Shown here one piece after another: positions 15,425 to 25,357 of a stretch of DNA of 64,000 bases (within the stretch, counting starts at the first letter, position 1; each line of letters opens with the position of its first letter). The position numbers were made by a program, and so were the translations under genes. The notes below the pieces were generated by a model that ran no database searches, was not told the origin of the DNA, and worked only from the letters and a program-made list of their open reading frames with translations. The stretch is from Chitinophagales bacterium (GTDB lineage Bacteria; Bacteroidota; Bacteroidia; Chitinophagales; Saprospiraceae), in assembly GCA_013298845.1 (NCBI GenBank), contig JAAFJN010000016.1, positions 1 to 64,000 on the forward strand, given 5' to 3'.

Positions 15425-16563
15425 GGGCGCACTTTCTCCAGCCACTCGCGCCGCAGTTCGGTGATTTGCAGCAACGCTTCGATATTTTGATACTTTCCGT
15501 GTTGTTCCCGGAAGGCCACAATCCAGCGCGCCTGTTTGGCTTCGATGTAAGGATGGTCGTTTAACTCGTCCCAGGTTGCATTGTTAATCGAAATTCGTTT
15601 AAAATCGGTGGAATGCACGGCCAGATAAGGTTTTATTTTTTGAAAAACACTATCGGGCAAACTCCGGGTTTCGGCCACTTGCGCCACGGCACTAAAACCG
15701 CCCAATTTGTCGCGCCAGTTCAGGATCCGCCGCGCCCAGCCCTCCCCTACGCCCGGCAACCGCACCAAATCTTCCACGTCGGCGGCATTCAGATCCACCG
15801 ACTGCACCGCAAACTGCTGCCGCACGGGCAGGGCTTTCCCTCCACCGGCAAACCCGGCCTGCGCCACGTTGTTAGAGGCCGAACATTCGGGCAGGGTCAT
15901 CCACGGATACAGGCGCTGAAAATCGGTTTCGGAGAGGTTATAGAGGCGTTTTACGTCATCTTTACACCGAAAACTTCCCCCTTTGGCGCGGTAATTCAAC
16001 CACCCGGCGACGGTTTTTTCGGGCAACCCTAATCCGGCGAGGGTGGCCGCATCGGCGGTATTGGGATCAAACGACTGCATGTTCAACGGCACTGTAGCGG
16101 CCACTGCCCGTTCCGTTTCGGGCGGCGTTTCCAACCGAATCCATGGGCGCAACCGTTCAAAATCACTTTCCGAAAGGGCATAAATTTTGGCAAAATCATC
16201 GGGTTGCCGAAACTGTCCGCCTTTGGCGCGGTAATTCAAAATCCCTTTAATGGTGCGTTCGGGCAATCCCAGCGACTGAAAATCGTGGGCATCGGCGGTA
16301 TTGGGGTTAAAATAAAAAAGGGAAACCGGTGCCGAATTTCCGGCAAAATTGCCCTCCGATGCCCCCGTGGGAGATGCCGCATCGGCGCAAAAAATGGGGG
16401 TATCCGGCAACGCTGCCGCCGAAACGGGCGTTTTTGGAAAAAAATAACCGTAAATGGCCGGTAAAAAAAGTACAACCCCGCTCATGGCCAACAGAAACAC
16501 AATCCCGTTGCGTTCGACGCGGGTGAAATACAGGTAGTCCCAGAAAAATTTTCTGATTTGCAT
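15409..16563 (-). CDS. Membrane-anchored protein with four helix-hairpin-helix (ComEA-like) modules
   Basis: 384 residues: cytoplasmic start, one membrane helix about 18-42 (NGIVFLLAMSGVVLFLPAIYG), a low-complexity linker, then four HhH modules opening with FNPNTADAHDFQSLGLPE, FDPNTADAATLAGLGLPE, VDLNAADVEDLVRLPGVGEG and ISINNATWDELNDHPYIE. ComEA uses one such module to bind incoming DNA in the periplasm; here the number is unusual. Modules 1 and 2 lack the usual GIG hairpin (GLPEKT instead) and may have lost DNA binding; module 3 keeps PGVGEG. Role in DNA uptake is plausible but unproven. Confidence 0.85.
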   Translation of the reverse strand: MQIRKFFWDYLYFTRVERNGIVFLLAMSGVVLFLPAIYGYFFPKTPVSAAALPDTPIFCADAASPTGASEGNFAGNSAPVSLFYFNPNTADAHDFQSLGLPERTIKGILNYRAKGGQFRQPDDFAKIYALSESDFERLRPWIRLETPPETERAVAATVPLNMQSFDPNTADAATLAGLGLPEKTVAGWLNYRAKGGSFRCKDDVKRLYNLSETDFQRLYPWMTLPECSASNNVAQAGFAGGGKALPVRQQFAVQSVDLNAADVEDLVRLPGVGEGWARRILNWRDKLGGFSAVAQVAETRSLPDSVFQKIKPYLAVHSTDFKRISINNATWDELNDHPYIEAKQARWIVAFREQHGKYQNIEALLQITELRREWLEKVRPYLTV

Positions 16564-16607
16564 AATATTACGATAAGGAATTTGATAACGGTAGTAAAAA
16601 ACGAATG

Positions 16608-16640
16608 CAAATATACGGGAACAACATTTTAAAATGCAAA
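16608..16640 (-). promoter_or_regulatory. Consensus promoter of the HhH gene
   Basis: On the minus strand TTTG (16637-16640), 21-nt spacer, TATATTTG (16608-16615); the leader to the ATG at 16563 would be about 40 nt. Confidence 0.6.
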
Positions 16641-16721
16641 CCCGAATCGCAAGCGCCCGGAATATGTGACCGTTTTTTTCATTTTTGTTGTCTTTTAAGA
16701 AAAAACTAAACAGAACGGACT

Positions 16722-16729
16722 TACCTTTG
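16722..16729 (+). promoter_or_regulatory. -7 box TACCTTTG of the 1490-residue T9SS gene
   Basis: Exact TAnnTTTG, giving a leader of about 30 nt to the ATG at 16765. No well-spaced -33 TTTG. Confidence 0.55.
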
Positions 16730-16764
16730 ACTTCTAAAGGCGAAACGCCGTTTCACAAATAAGC

Positions 16765-19700
16765 ATGAAGAAATTTTTATTTGCAGCCCTGAGTTTTATA
16801 CTGGCTGCCACTAACCTTTTAGCACAGGCTCCCATAAACGATGAATGCGCCACCGCTATTGATCTCGGTATTGCACCAGCCTGTGACACTAATATTGTTT
16901 ATAGCAACGAAAATGCGACCTTGTCCAATATTGGTGATGACAACAACCCTACCTGTTTCAACGGTGGCATTCCCAACCGGGATGTATGGTTCTCGTTTGT
17001 TTGCCCCGATACCCTGTTTGATTTCAGGATTTCGGTGGCCGGAACAGGTGGCCTTAATGGCATTCAAAACCCGCAAATTGCCATTTATCGCGGTGAATGC
17101 AACTTCAATGACTTATTTGAACTGTCGTGCGCACTGGCACCGCTGGGCGAAAACGAGGTATTAATTGACCTGAATGGCCTTACGCCGGGGATCACCTACT
17201 ATATTCGTATTTCCGATTATTCGGCCACCGGAACCCCCAATTCCGGCGAATTCACGCTTTGTGTGGACAAATTGCCCGAAATCATATCCGTCAGCGAAGG
17301 TGGCTCTACCCAGTGTTCCGGAACGCTCACCGACTCCGGTGGCGAGGGTGGCGACTACGGCCCCGACGAGGACTATACCTTTACGATTTGCCCGAACCAA
17401 CTGACGTCTTGTATTACGTTTACGCTGGATTATTATAACTTGGAAGAAAGTTTCACCGACGGACTTTACTTTTACGATGGCCCCAATGCCTCGGCGCCTT
17501 TGTTGACCGTGGTGCAATCACAGCCCGGCTTTACGCCTTCGGTGAATGGCAGTGGTGGCGGGGTTGCCTTAACCGTACAAGGCAGCCAACCCTGCATGAC
17601 CATTGTTTTTTTATCCGACGATATGGTGGAATTTGAAGGCTTTTTGGGACATTGGGAATGCAGCAGCCTGCCTTGTCCGGCCCCTAATAGCATTACGGTA
17701 GAATCTCCAATTGATAATTCAGTGATTATCAACGCGGTAACCACTCCCGCAACGCAGGTAACCATTACAGATATTATTTGTGACGAAACAGCCTACGGTG
17801 CTTTTAGTTACCCGACGGCCAATAATGATTTGCAAATGACCAAAGGACTTATTTTGTCTTCGGGTGTTGTAAGTGATTTGGGAGGCCCCGGGTTTAACTT
17901 TGCATCCAACGTGATGAATACGCCCGGCGACAATGACCTGGATTTCTTATCGCAGCAGCAGGGAGGCCAGGAGTCTTACGATGCCTGCGTGGTAGAATTG
18001 GACGTATTTGTAGCCACCGACCAACTGGAATTTGAATACGTGTTTGGTTCGGAAGAATACCCCGAATACGTGTTTTCGCCCGGTGGTTTTAATGATATTT
18101 TTGCCTTTTTGGTGTCCGGCCCCGGCATTGTTGGTCAACCCGGATTAGGGGGCCAAAAAAACATTGCGGTAGTGCCCAATACAACGATTCCGGTCGAAAT
18201 TAACACCGTGAACAGCCAGGTCAACTGGCAGTATTACCGCAATAACGCCGACGGAAACGAACTCGTATTGGATGGTCTTACTTCCGATTTTCAGGGTATA
18301 AAAAAATCGTTGACCGCCAAAACCGCCGTTATCCCCTGCAATACGTACCACCTCAAATTGGCCGTTGCCGACCGTGGCGACTTTTCTTTTGATTCTGGCG
18401 TATTTATCTCCGAAATCAAAGGCGGAACGCCCGGTTTGGAAGTCTTGTTTGCCAGCGGTATTGATTATTTTGTGGAAGATTGCTCCGGCACCGAAGATCA
18501 GTTAATTATCACCTTGCCCGAAGCATTGCCACAAGCCACTACCTTTATTACCGGAATTGGCGGTACGGCAACGTTGGGTTTAGATTACATATTGAGCCTT
18601 CCCCCAACCATTACGTTCCCGGCGGGTGTAACATCCTTGTCGTTTCCCATTTACCCGCTGACCGATGCGTTGGTAGAAGGCACCGAAACTATTCAAATTT
18701 CGTTGTCGAGCAATTTTGGTTGTGGTACTGTTTTGTTAAAAACCATTACCGTTAACCTCGAAGATCAGTTGGTAGTTGACGTAAACGCGGGTGCCGACAC
18801 GGTTTTTGTTTGTTCGGGTGCCGAATATGAGTTAAGTGCTGCCGGTGCGCAAAGTTATTTCTGGTCGCCTCCTTCGGCGGTAAGCAATCCGGGATCACCC
18901 AATCCAACGATCACAACCACCCAGGACATTTGGCTTTCGGTAACGGGTACGTTGGCGACCTGCGTAGATGTGGATTCGGTGTTTGTTAAAGTAATCGCGC
19001 CCGCCATTGAAGCCAGTTCTTTGGGGTCTCCCAATATTTGTCTCGGTGGTTCAGTGCAGTTAAACGCCATCAATAACACCGATAACCAGGGACTTACCTG
19101 GACCCCGACGACGGGTTTAAATAATGTAACGGCACAACAACCCATCGCATCGCCCAAGGTTACTACGGTGTACACGGCGACCATTAAGTTGGGTGAATGC
19201 ACGGTAACGGATCAAATCACCGTTAATGTGGACACTTTATTTGCCCCTGTACTCATTGCAGATACCACGATTTGTGAAAACTACACGGTAACATTAGGCT
19301 CCGAAGTTTTAGAAAGCACCAATTACATTTGGACACCACAAGGAGAATTGAGCAGTAATACCATTTCCAACCCACTGGCATTTCCGAGTGAAACCACTAC
19401 GTACACGTTGGTTTCTACCAGCGCCAACGGTTACTGCTCCAATACACAATCGGTAACGGTAACGGTTATTCCGGCGGATATTGACATTTCCGGCCCTCAG
19501 AAATATGAAATTTGCCTCGGCACCACCATACCATTGCAAGCCATTGCGGCCCCCGCTGGTGGTACGCCGGTCCAATGGTCACCCGGTTTTTACCTGAGCA
19601 CGGCTACCGGTCCAACAACGGTCGTCAACACCGACGAGTCCTTTACTTTGTTCGCAACGTACACCATAAATGGTTGTAAAGTAACCGATTCAGTACAAAT

Positions 19701-21237
19701 TATCGTGGATTCACTACCCGATTTGTCACTCTCGCTGCGCCCGGTAAAAGATATTTATTGCCCCGGCGATACAGTTACTTTGTTTAGTACTACCTACGAG
19801 CCGGCCAGTTTCCCCTTTATCAGAAACACGTGGCTACCCGATGGACTGGGTCAAGTTACCCCCGATTCTTTGTGGAACCTGGTGATTCGGGCGCAGGTAA
19901 CGGATACCTTTACCCGTATTACCCGAAACCGCGGCTGCGTAGATACGGCATCCATCGTTGTTCCGGTGGATTCGTTACCGGTGGTTAGTGTCACCTCCAA
20001 TAAACCGGCGGCCTGCGAGGGAGAGGCGGTCTTGCTCTCGGTCACGGTCTCGCCCGACCAAAAAGTAGAATGGTCTCCGGCGGCCCAATTAAGTTGTACC
20101 GATTGTAAAACACCATCGGCCATTATTAACGCAACGACCACTTTCTCAGTCACCACCCCGGACGCCAATTGCCCGTCGGGGGCGGGCATTACCATCGAAA
20201 TGCTGCCGCGACCGGCACTGGCCGTACCGCCGAACATAACGGTCTGCCTCGGCGACACCGTTTTGCTCAACAATCAAGCCGCTGAACTTAATACAACGTA
20301 CGCGTGGACATCAACCCCTCCGGGCTTTACCTCCACCGAAGCGCAACCCACGACTACCCCAACGGTGATTACTACTTATAACGTAACCGCGTCGAATCCA
20401 GGTTGTACTTCTACCGGGACCATTACGGTTGAACCCGCCATTGCAACGGTAAATGCCGGTCCCGACCAGGAAGTCTGCGCCGGTGCGACCTTTACGTTGA
20501 ATGCTTCGGCTGGCAATGTTGTTGGTAGTTACGGTTGGCGATCGGGCGGTTTAACCATTGCCAATACCCAACAGGTACCCGTCACCGCCACCGTTTCGGC
20601 GGTGTATCAGGTGATTTTCAACTACGGCGGTGCGGCCCAATGCGCGGCTACCGACGAAGTAAATATCACCGTCAACCCAACGCCGGTATTATTCCCCATT
20701 GCACTTGACTCCACGGATTTCTGCGAAGGGGTACCCATTATTATCGAAAGCAGCGTAGTCAACGGCACCGCACCGTACACCTTTTCGTGGACTTTGGACG
20801 GCGCGCCGTTCCAACCGGGTGCTACCAATGACATAACGTTCTCGCTGCCCTCGGGCGACGATGGCGAAAGCCGCCGCTACGAGGTGGGCCTTTCCATCAC
20901 CGATGCTAAAGGTTGTACCGATGGACCGGAACAATTAAGCGTGAATATTCGCGACTGCTTTGATATTCCAAATGCCTTTACCCCCGGAAACGGTGGCGAA
21001 AACGAGACTTTTGGCCCGGCGAATATTAAAGATGCGCCCGAAGTTAACATCACCAAATTTGTGATTTATAACCGTTGGGGGAATAAAGTATTTACGGCAT
21101 CCTCTACGGTGAAAACCTGGGATGGTACCGTTGACGGCAAACCCGCCCCCATGGATGTGTACGTTTATCAAATGGTGGTTCAACGCCTCGATGGCACCGA
21201 AGAAACCTACGCGGGCGAAGTCACACTCATTCGCTAA
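16765..21237 (+). CDS. Large secreted multi-domain protein with gliding-motility-type C-terminal domain (T9SS cargo)
   Basis: 1490 residues. Signal peptide 1-21; a PPC-like beta domain about 25-170; a CUB domain about 183-300 (CSGTLTDSGG ... FYDGPNASAPLL); a choice-of-anchor L region about 310-550 (GLILSSGVVSDLGGPG, FEYVFGSEEYPEY); a Calx-beta-like domain about 560-670; then about six Ig-like modules rich in Thr and Cys; and the C-terminal type-B sorting domain (PNAFTPGNGGENETF, VIYNRWGNKVF, WDGTVDGKPAPMDVYVYQM). Exported by Sec, then across the outer membrane by T9SS, and probably attached to the surface. A surface adhesin role is inferred. Own promoter and a strong terminator make it a single-gene unit. 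Confidence 0.9.
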   Translation: MKKFLFAALSFILAATNLLAQAPINDECATAIDLGIAPACDTNIVYSNENATLSNIGDDNNPTCFNGGIPNRDVWFSFVCPDTLFDFRISVAGTGGLNGIQNPQIAIYRGECNFNDLFELSCALAPLGENEVLIDLNGLTPGITYYIRISDYSATGTPNSGEFTLCVDKLPEIISVSEGGSTQCSGTLTDSGGEGGDYGPDEDYTFTICPNQLTSCITFTLDYYNLEESFTDGLYFYDGPNASAPLLTVVQSQPGFTPSVNGSGGGVALTVQGSQPCMTIVFLSDDMVEFEGFLGHWECSSLPCPAPNSITVESPIDNSVIINAVTTPATQVTITDIICDETAYGAFSYPTANNDLQMTKGLILSSGVVSDLGGPGFNFASNVMNTPGDNDLDFLSQQQGGQESYDACVVELDVFVATDQLEFEYVFGSEEYPEYVFSPGGFNDIFAFLVSGPGIVGQPGLGGQKNIAVVPNTTIPVEINTVNSQVNWQYYRNNADGNELVLDGLTSDFQGIKKSLTAKTAVIPCNTYHLKLAVADRGDFSFDSGVFISEIKGGTPGLEVLFASGIDYFVEDCSGTEDQLIITLPEALPQATTFITGIGGTATLGLDYILSLPPTITFPAGVTSLSFPIYPLTDALVEGTETIQISLSSNFGCGTVLLKTITVNLEDQLVVDVNAGADTVFVCSGAEYELSAAGAQSYFWSPPSAVSNPGSPNPTITTTQDIWLSVTGTLATCVDVDSVFVKVIAPAIEASSLGSPNICLGGSVQLNAINNTDNQGLTWTPTTGLNNVTAQQPIASPKVTTVYTATIKLGECTVTDQITVNVDTLFAPVLIADTTICENYTVTLGSEVLESTNYIWTPQGELSSNTISNPLAFPSETTTYTLVSTSANGYCSNTQSVTVTVIPADIDISGPQKYEICLGTTIPLQAIAAPAGGTPVQWSPGFYLSTATGPTTVVNTDESFTLFATYTINGCKVTDSVQIIVDSLPDLSLSLRPVKDIYCPGDTVTLFSTTYEPASFPFIRNTWLPDGLGQVTPDSLWNLVIRAQVTDTFTRITRNRGCVDTASIVVPVDSLPVVSVTSNKPAACEGEAVLLSVTVSPDQKVEWSPAAQLSCTDCKTPSAIINATTTFSVTTPDANCPSGAGITIEMLPRPALAVPPNITVCLGDTVLLNNQAAELNTTYAWTSTPPGFTSTEAQPTTTPTVITTYNVTASNPGCTSTGTITVEPAIATVNAGPDQEVCAGATFTLNASAGNVVGSYGWRSGGLTIANTQQVPVTATVSAVYQVIFNYGGAAQCAATDEVNITVNPTPVLFPIALDSTDFCEGVPIIIESSVVNGTAPYTFSWTLDGAPFQPGATNDITFSLPSGDDGESRRYEVGLSITDAKGCTDGPEQLSVNIRDCFDIPNAFTPGNGGENETFGPANIKDAPEVNITKFVIYNRWGNKVFTASSTVKTWDGTVDGKPAPMDVYVYQMVVQRLDGTEETYAGEVTLIR

Positions 21238-21249
21238 ATAACTCTTTCC

Positions 21250-21293
21250 GCCCCCGGTCAGCATTCCTCCATGCCGACCGGGGGCTTTTTTTT
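21250..21293 (+). terminator. Intrinsic terminator after the 1490-residue gene
   Basis: Perfect 10-bp stem GCCCCCGGTC (21250-21259) / GACCGGGGGC (21276-21285) followed by eight T. Confidence 0.92.
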
Positions 21294-21389
21294 AAGTCAC
21301 CACGGAAAATTTGCCCAAAAGCAGTTGTTTGTTCAAAAATTCACGATACGTACTGCATCTGGCCAACATTCTTTTATTTTATATTTATT

Positions 21390-22508
21390 ATGACCTTACC
21401 AAAATTATACGCGCAAGCCCAGGATTTTATGCCCATTAATGGCACCGATTACCTGGAATTGTACGTCAGTAATGCCAAACAAGCCGCTCATTTTTACAAA
21501 TCGGCCTTTGGATTTTCTTCATTAGCCTACGCCGGTTTGGAAACGGGGCTGCGCGACCGCGAATCATACGTCGTGGTACAAGACAAAATTCGCATCGTAC
21601 TCACGTCGCCGCTCAAAAGTGGCACCGATTACGGTCGGCACATTGACCAACACGGCGATGGTGTAAAAGTAACGGCGCTTTGGGTAGATGACGCCACTTA
21701 CGCCTACAACGCCGCCATCGAACGGGGTGCGCGTTCGTACATGGAACCCGTGCGCGAAGAAGATCAGCATGGCTACGTGGTTCGCTCCGGTATTTATACC
21801 TACGGCGAAGTAGTGCATATTTTTGTGGAGCGCAACAATTACAACGGCATTTTCCTGCCGGGTTTCCAAAAATGGGAAACCCATTACAACCCCGAACCCG
21901 TGGGCCTCAAATTTGTGGACCACATGGTGGGCAACGTAGAACTGGGACAAATGAACTATTGGGTAGAATTTTACGAAAAAGTGATGGGCTTTACCCAAAT
22001 TCTTTCGTTCGACGACAAGGAAATTTCCACCGAATACACCGCTTTGATGAGTAAAGTAATGAGCAACGGCAACGGCCGCATCAAATTCCCGATCAACGAA
22101 CCCGCGCCCGGCAAAAAACGCTCTCAGGTGGATGAATACCTCGATTATTACGAAGGTGCCGGTGTACAGCACATCGCCGTGGCCACCGATAATATTATTG
22201 ATACGGTGACCAAACTCCGCGACCGTGGGGTAGAATTCCTGCGCGTGCCCGGTACTTATTACGATACCTTGCTCGACCGCGTGGGCCAAATTGACGAAGA
22301 TCTCGCCCCGCTCCGCGAACTCGGTATCCTTGTTGACCGCGACGACGAAGGTTATCTTCTGCAAATTTTCACGCGTACCATTCAGGCCCGCCCCACCATG
22401 TTCTTCGAAATTATCCAGCGCAAAGGTGCCACCTCTTTTGGCAAAGGCAACTTTAAAGCCCTCTTCGAAGCCTTGGAACGCGAGCAGGAATTGCGCGGAA
22501 CGTTGTAG
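21390..22508 (+). CDS. hppD: 4-hydroxyphenylpyruvate dioxygenase
   Basis: 372 residues, normal length. Two vicinal-oxygen-chelate halves; the iron ligands are visible as His178 (FVDHMVG), His261 (GVQHIAV) and Glu340 (MFFEIIQRKG), and the C-terminal GKGNFKALFEALEREQ helix gates the active site. Converts 4-hydroxyphenylpyruvate to homogentisate in tyrosine breakdown, in the cytoplasm. Homogentisate dioxygenase is not adjacent, so the pathway is dispersed. Convergent with a trans-sulfuration gene. Confidence 0.96.
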   Translation: MTLPKLYAQAQDFMPINGTDYLELYVSNAKQAAHFYKSAFGFSSLAYAGLETGLRDRESYVVVQDKIRIVLTSPLKSGTDYGRHIDQHGDGVKVTALWVDDATYAYNAAIERGARSYMEPVREEDQHGYVVRSGIYTYGEVVHIFVERNNYNGIFLPGFQKWETHYNPEPVGLKFVDHMVGNVELGQMNYWVEFYEKVMGFTQILSFDDKEISTEYTALMSKVMSNGNGRIKFPINEPAPGKKRSQVDEYLDYYEGAGVQHIAVATDNIIDTVTKLRDRGVEFLRVPGTYYDTLLDRVGQIDEDLAPLRELGILVDRDDEGYLLQIFTRTIQARPTMFFEIIQRKGATSFGKGNFKALFEALEREQELRGTL

Positions 22509-22545
22509 TGTAGGCTTCAGACGTTAGACAGAAGACGCTAAGCGT

Positions 22546-22584
22546 AGTGAAGAGTGAAGAGTGAAGAGTGAATAGTGAATAGTG
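22546..22584. repeat. Direct repeat of AGTGAAG/AGTGAAT units
   Basis: About five tandem copies of a 7-8-mer (AGTGAAG, later AGTGAAT) in the gap between convergent hppD and the trans-sulfuration gene. Confidence 0.75.
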
Positions 22585-22680
22585 TTATTTAAAACATTTA
22601 AAATGAACACTCTACGCTTAGTGAATCTTAGTGTATTCTTAGTGCCTCAGTGGTAAAATCGCTCTACGACGGGCAATCTT

Positions 22681-22708
22681 GTGTCTAAGGTCTTGTGTCT
22701 AAGGTCTT
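22681..22708. repeat. Two direct copies of GTGTCTAAGGTCTT
   Basis: A 14-mer repeated head to tail; a near copy (GTCTAACGTCTT, twice) lies at 36804-36829, and an inverted version (AGACGTTAGACAGAAGACG) at about 22520-22538 lets the two ends of this gap pair. Confidence 0.7.
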
Positions 22709-22713
22709 CCGCC

Positions 22714-23901
22714 TCAAGAAATGGCCTGCTCAAAATCGGCGATAATATCATCAACGTGTTCAATGCCCACCGATACCCGGATGAGTCCGTCGGAAATACC
22801 GTTTTGTTCTCTTATTTCTTTTGGAACCCGCAAATGCGACGACGATGCCGGGTGCAAAATCAAAGTATCAATATCGCCTAATGTGGGCGCAAGGGCACAA
22901 AACCGAATGGCATTCATGCACCGAAGCCCCGCCTCAAAACCGCCGCTCAATTCAAAACTCAACATACCGCCCCGGCCTTTGGGCATTTGGCGCAGCGCCA
23001 ACGCATGATCGGGATGCGAGGCTAAACCCGGGTAATTTACCTTTTTTACCGCCGGATGTTGTTCCAGGTATTGCGCCAGGGCCAGTGCATTGGCACAATG
23101 TTTATCCATGCGCAGCGCCAACGTTTTCATACCGGAGTTGGTCAGCCAGGCTTCAAAAGGGGAACAATTGGTGCCCAATAGTTTCATGGCCCGCCACACA
23201 CGCTCCCGCAGGAGCGCCCGGTCACGCGCGACCACTACCCCGGCGATGCTATTCCCGTGCCCGTTGAGGTATTTGGTGGTGGAGTGAATCACAAAATCAA
23301 CGCCAAAAGCCAACGGTTGCTGCAAATACGGCGATGGAAAAGTATTGTCAATGGCGCACCAGGCACCGTAGCGGTGCGCCAGTTCGGACAGTGCCGCAAT
23401 GTCCACGCAGGCCAAACTGGGGTTCGCTGGGGTTTCACAGTACAACATTTTAATGCGCGGATTGGCCTTTAGTGCCTGTTCTACCGCGTCAAGGTCTTGC
23501 AAAGCGATAAATTCCGATTCGATGCCCAAGGGTTCAATCACCGATTTGAGCAATTCGGTGGTCCCCCCGTACAAATTTCCTTGCGTCAGGATAAAGTCGC
23601 CTTTTTCCAACAAACCCAAAAACAACGTGGAAATCGCCGACATCCCCGAAGAAGTCATCACGGCGTCGGTTTCCAGATCCAGGCCGTGGGCTTCCAACAG
23701 GGCAATTTTGCGGGCCACCGTATCTACCGTTGGGTTGGCGTAACGGCTGTACACGTGGCCGCTTTCAATGTTGTTAAAAATGTCGATGCCCTGGTCCATA
23801 TTGTCAAATGCAAAGGACGAAGTAGCGTAAATGGGTAAAATATGCGGTTTAACCGTGCGGTTATCGGGTTGTTCTTTTACTAAAAGAGAAGATAAGTGCA
23901 T
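22714..23901 (-). CDS. Cys/Met metabolism PLP-dependent trans-sulfuration enzyme
   Basis: 395 residues, fold-type I. PLP-binding Lys210 in HSTTKYLNG, phosphate contacts SSGMSAI near 84-90, Asp in IDNTFPSPYLQQP, and the substrate loop TLGDIDTLILHPASSSH near the end, which is the form seen in O-acetylhomoserine sulfhydrylases and methionine gamma-lyases. The cysteine that methionine gamma-lyases carry after LYG is Gly here (NLYGGTTEL), so lyase activity on methionine is less likely. Cytoplasmic. A second family member, with the cystathionine-type loop, is encoded at 49090, suggesting that the two split synthesis and breakdown steps. Confidence 0.85.
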   Translation of the reverse strand: MHLSSLLVKEQPDNRTVKPHILPIYATSSFAFDNMDQGIDIFNNIESGHVYSRYANPTVDTVARKIALLEAHGLDLETDAVMTSSGMSAISTLFLGLLEKGDFILTQGNLYGGTTELLKSVIEPLGIESEFIALQDLDAVEQALKANPRIKMLYCETPANPSLACVDIAALSELAHRYGAWCAIDNTFPSPYLQQPLAFGVDFVIHSTTKYLNGHGNSIAGVVVARDRALLRERVWRAMKLLGTNCSPFEAWLTNSGMKTLALRMDKHCANALALAQYLEQHPAVKKVNYPGLASHPDHALALRQMPKGRGGMLSFELSGGFEAGLRCMNAIRFCALAPTLGDIDTLILHPASSSHLRVPKEIREQNGISDGLIRVSVGIEHVDDIIADFEQAIS

Positions 23902-24002
23902 AAAAAGGGAATGGCATTAGTGTGAATAATGGGACAAATTTCCGCAAAATAATTGACCCGCCACCATTCGTTTTTTCCCAAAAAAAATCCCAATGCCGTA
24001 GT

Positions 24003-24022
24003 AGACGCACGGCCGTGCGTCT
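24003..24022. repeat. Perfect 20-bp GC palindrome (REP-like)
   Basis: AGACGCAC-GGCC-GTGCGTCT, extended by GTA on the left and GTAC on the right, just after the peroxidase gene's stop. Similar GTA-flanked GC palindromes recur in many environmental bacterial genomes (recollection, unchecked). A T-run on the minus strand is about 30 nt away, so not a standard terminator. Confidence 0.6.
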
Positions 24023-24037
24023 GTACGTTCCGTTGCG

Positions 24038-25357
24038 TTAATTGCAACCCATGTCGGATTTTGACAGGGGGTCATTATTGGGGAAACACATCCCCGAAAT
24101 AACGCGTTCCGGTACATAACGCTGGAGATTTGGGTCGTGCAGGCCGTCTTTCAGGAAAGCCGTTACGTCTTTAATTTCCTGTTCGGTCATGCCCAGTGGG
24201 CGCAGGAAATACGTCAATTGCTCCTGTGGCACCCGTGGATTTTCAGGAACGCCATTGTTGAAATAACGCACCACGTCTTCGAGGGTTTCTTTACTGGCAC
24301 CGTGGAAATACGGACCGCTGTCGCCCAGGTTATACAATTGCGGCACGCGGAATTTGAACATATCCTCTTCCTTGCCGGTAAAACCACCCCGGCCCAGGTT
24401 CCGACGATCGTTGATGGACGTTTTGATACCGCCATTTTCGAACAGATCTTCTACACCGAGGGCGGCAAATTGCATAGAACCTAAATTAGGTTCGCTGTGG
24501 CAACTTTGACAATTTAATTTACCAAAAAACAAAATCGCGCCGCGTTTTTGCTCCGCCGTCATGGCGTCTTCGTTACCGTTCAGCCATTTTTGGAAAGGGG
24601 CTTCGTTGGTAATTAAGGAACGAATGTAAGCGCTAATGGCAAAACTGGCCGTTTTGCGGTTGTAACGTTCGCTCAAAGGCACATCCGGGAAAGCAGCATC
24701 GAAGAGTTCTTTGTAGCCGTTGGCTTCCACGATTTCTTTTGTGTACAACATCCGGTGCACTTTTAAACCCTCGATATTTTGTCCCTCCAAATTTCCAATT
24801 CGTTCGTGGTTAATGGCAGTACCGGGGTCAAATTGGCCCCAAACACCTTCTGTGCCCACATTAACACCGTCGGAACCAAAGGAACCATTCCACATGGAAT
24901 TGGTCACAAAAGCCACGTTTAATACACTCAAAGGACGTGCGCCCTGGGCATCAATGCTATCGTTGGGGTAGGTTGGGTACTTAATCCGGGTTTCCCCCTG
25001 AATCCCAAAACCATAGCCACCATCGGCAATACCCTGGTGGCGAGCCGGGCGGAAACCAGCGCTGGGTACATGACAACTGGAACAGGAATACGTGTACCGA
25101 CCGGCATCTTGTTTGGCTTCATTGGCAAAAGCCGGCTCAAAAAAGAGCAGTTTCCCCAACGCAACTTTCTCAGGCGTTAAAGGGTTAGCGGATGATTGTG
25201 GAATGTCCGATAAACTTTTGGTGGGGTCGGGTAAAAGGTATTGGCTTCTATCACCAATAATTCGGGCTAAATCTTTGTCTAACTCCGATTGGCCTGAATG
25301 AGTGCAGGCATAAACAGCAAATACCAGAAACAGAGCAAAAAGGTAAATTTTTCGCAT
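24038..25357 (-). CDS. Di-haem cytochrome c peroxidase/MauG-family lipoprotein
   Basis: 439 residues from the ATG at 25357 (a TTG two codons upstream is also in frame). Lipobox VYAC (Cys 18). Two haem motifs, CSSCH at 92-96 and CQSCH at 283-287, and MauG/CCP landmarks such as LGKLLFFEP, NVAFVTNSMWNGSFGSDG, FGKLNCQSCHSEPN, KFRVPQLYNLGDSGPYFHGA and the calcium-region segments. Reduces hydrogen peroxide with electrons from cytochrome c, or oxidises a protein or small substrate as MauG does. The C-terminal extension carries two extra Cys. Located on the periplasmic side. Its neighbours are two haloperoxidase-like lipoproteins. Confidence 0.9.
   Translation of the reverse strand: MRKIYLFALFLVFAVYACTHSGQSELDKDLARIIGDRSQYLLPDPTKSLSDIPQSSANPLTPEKVALGKLLFFEPAFANEAKQDAGRYTYSCSSCHVPSAGFRPARHQGIADGGYGFGIQGETRIKYPTYPNDSIDAQGARPLSVLNVAFVTNSMWNGSFGSDGVNVGTEGVWGQFDPGTAINHERIGNLEGQNIEGLKVHRMLYTKEIVEANGYKELFDAAFPDVPLSERYNRKTASFAISAYIRSLITNEAPFQKWLNGNEDAMTAEQKRGAILFFGKLNCQSCHSEPNLGSMQFAALGVEDLFENGGIKTSINDRRNLGRGGFTGKEEDMFKFRVPQLYNLGDSGPYFHGASKETLEDVVRYFNNGVPENPRVPQEQLTYFLRPLGMTEQEIKDVTAFLKDGLHDPNLQRYVPERVISGMCFPNNDPLSKSDMGCN

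Noticed and set aside
22714-23901. Methionine gamma-lyase
   Set aside because: The family's active-site cysteine after LYG is Gly (NLYGGTTEL); a general trans-sulfuration call is safer.
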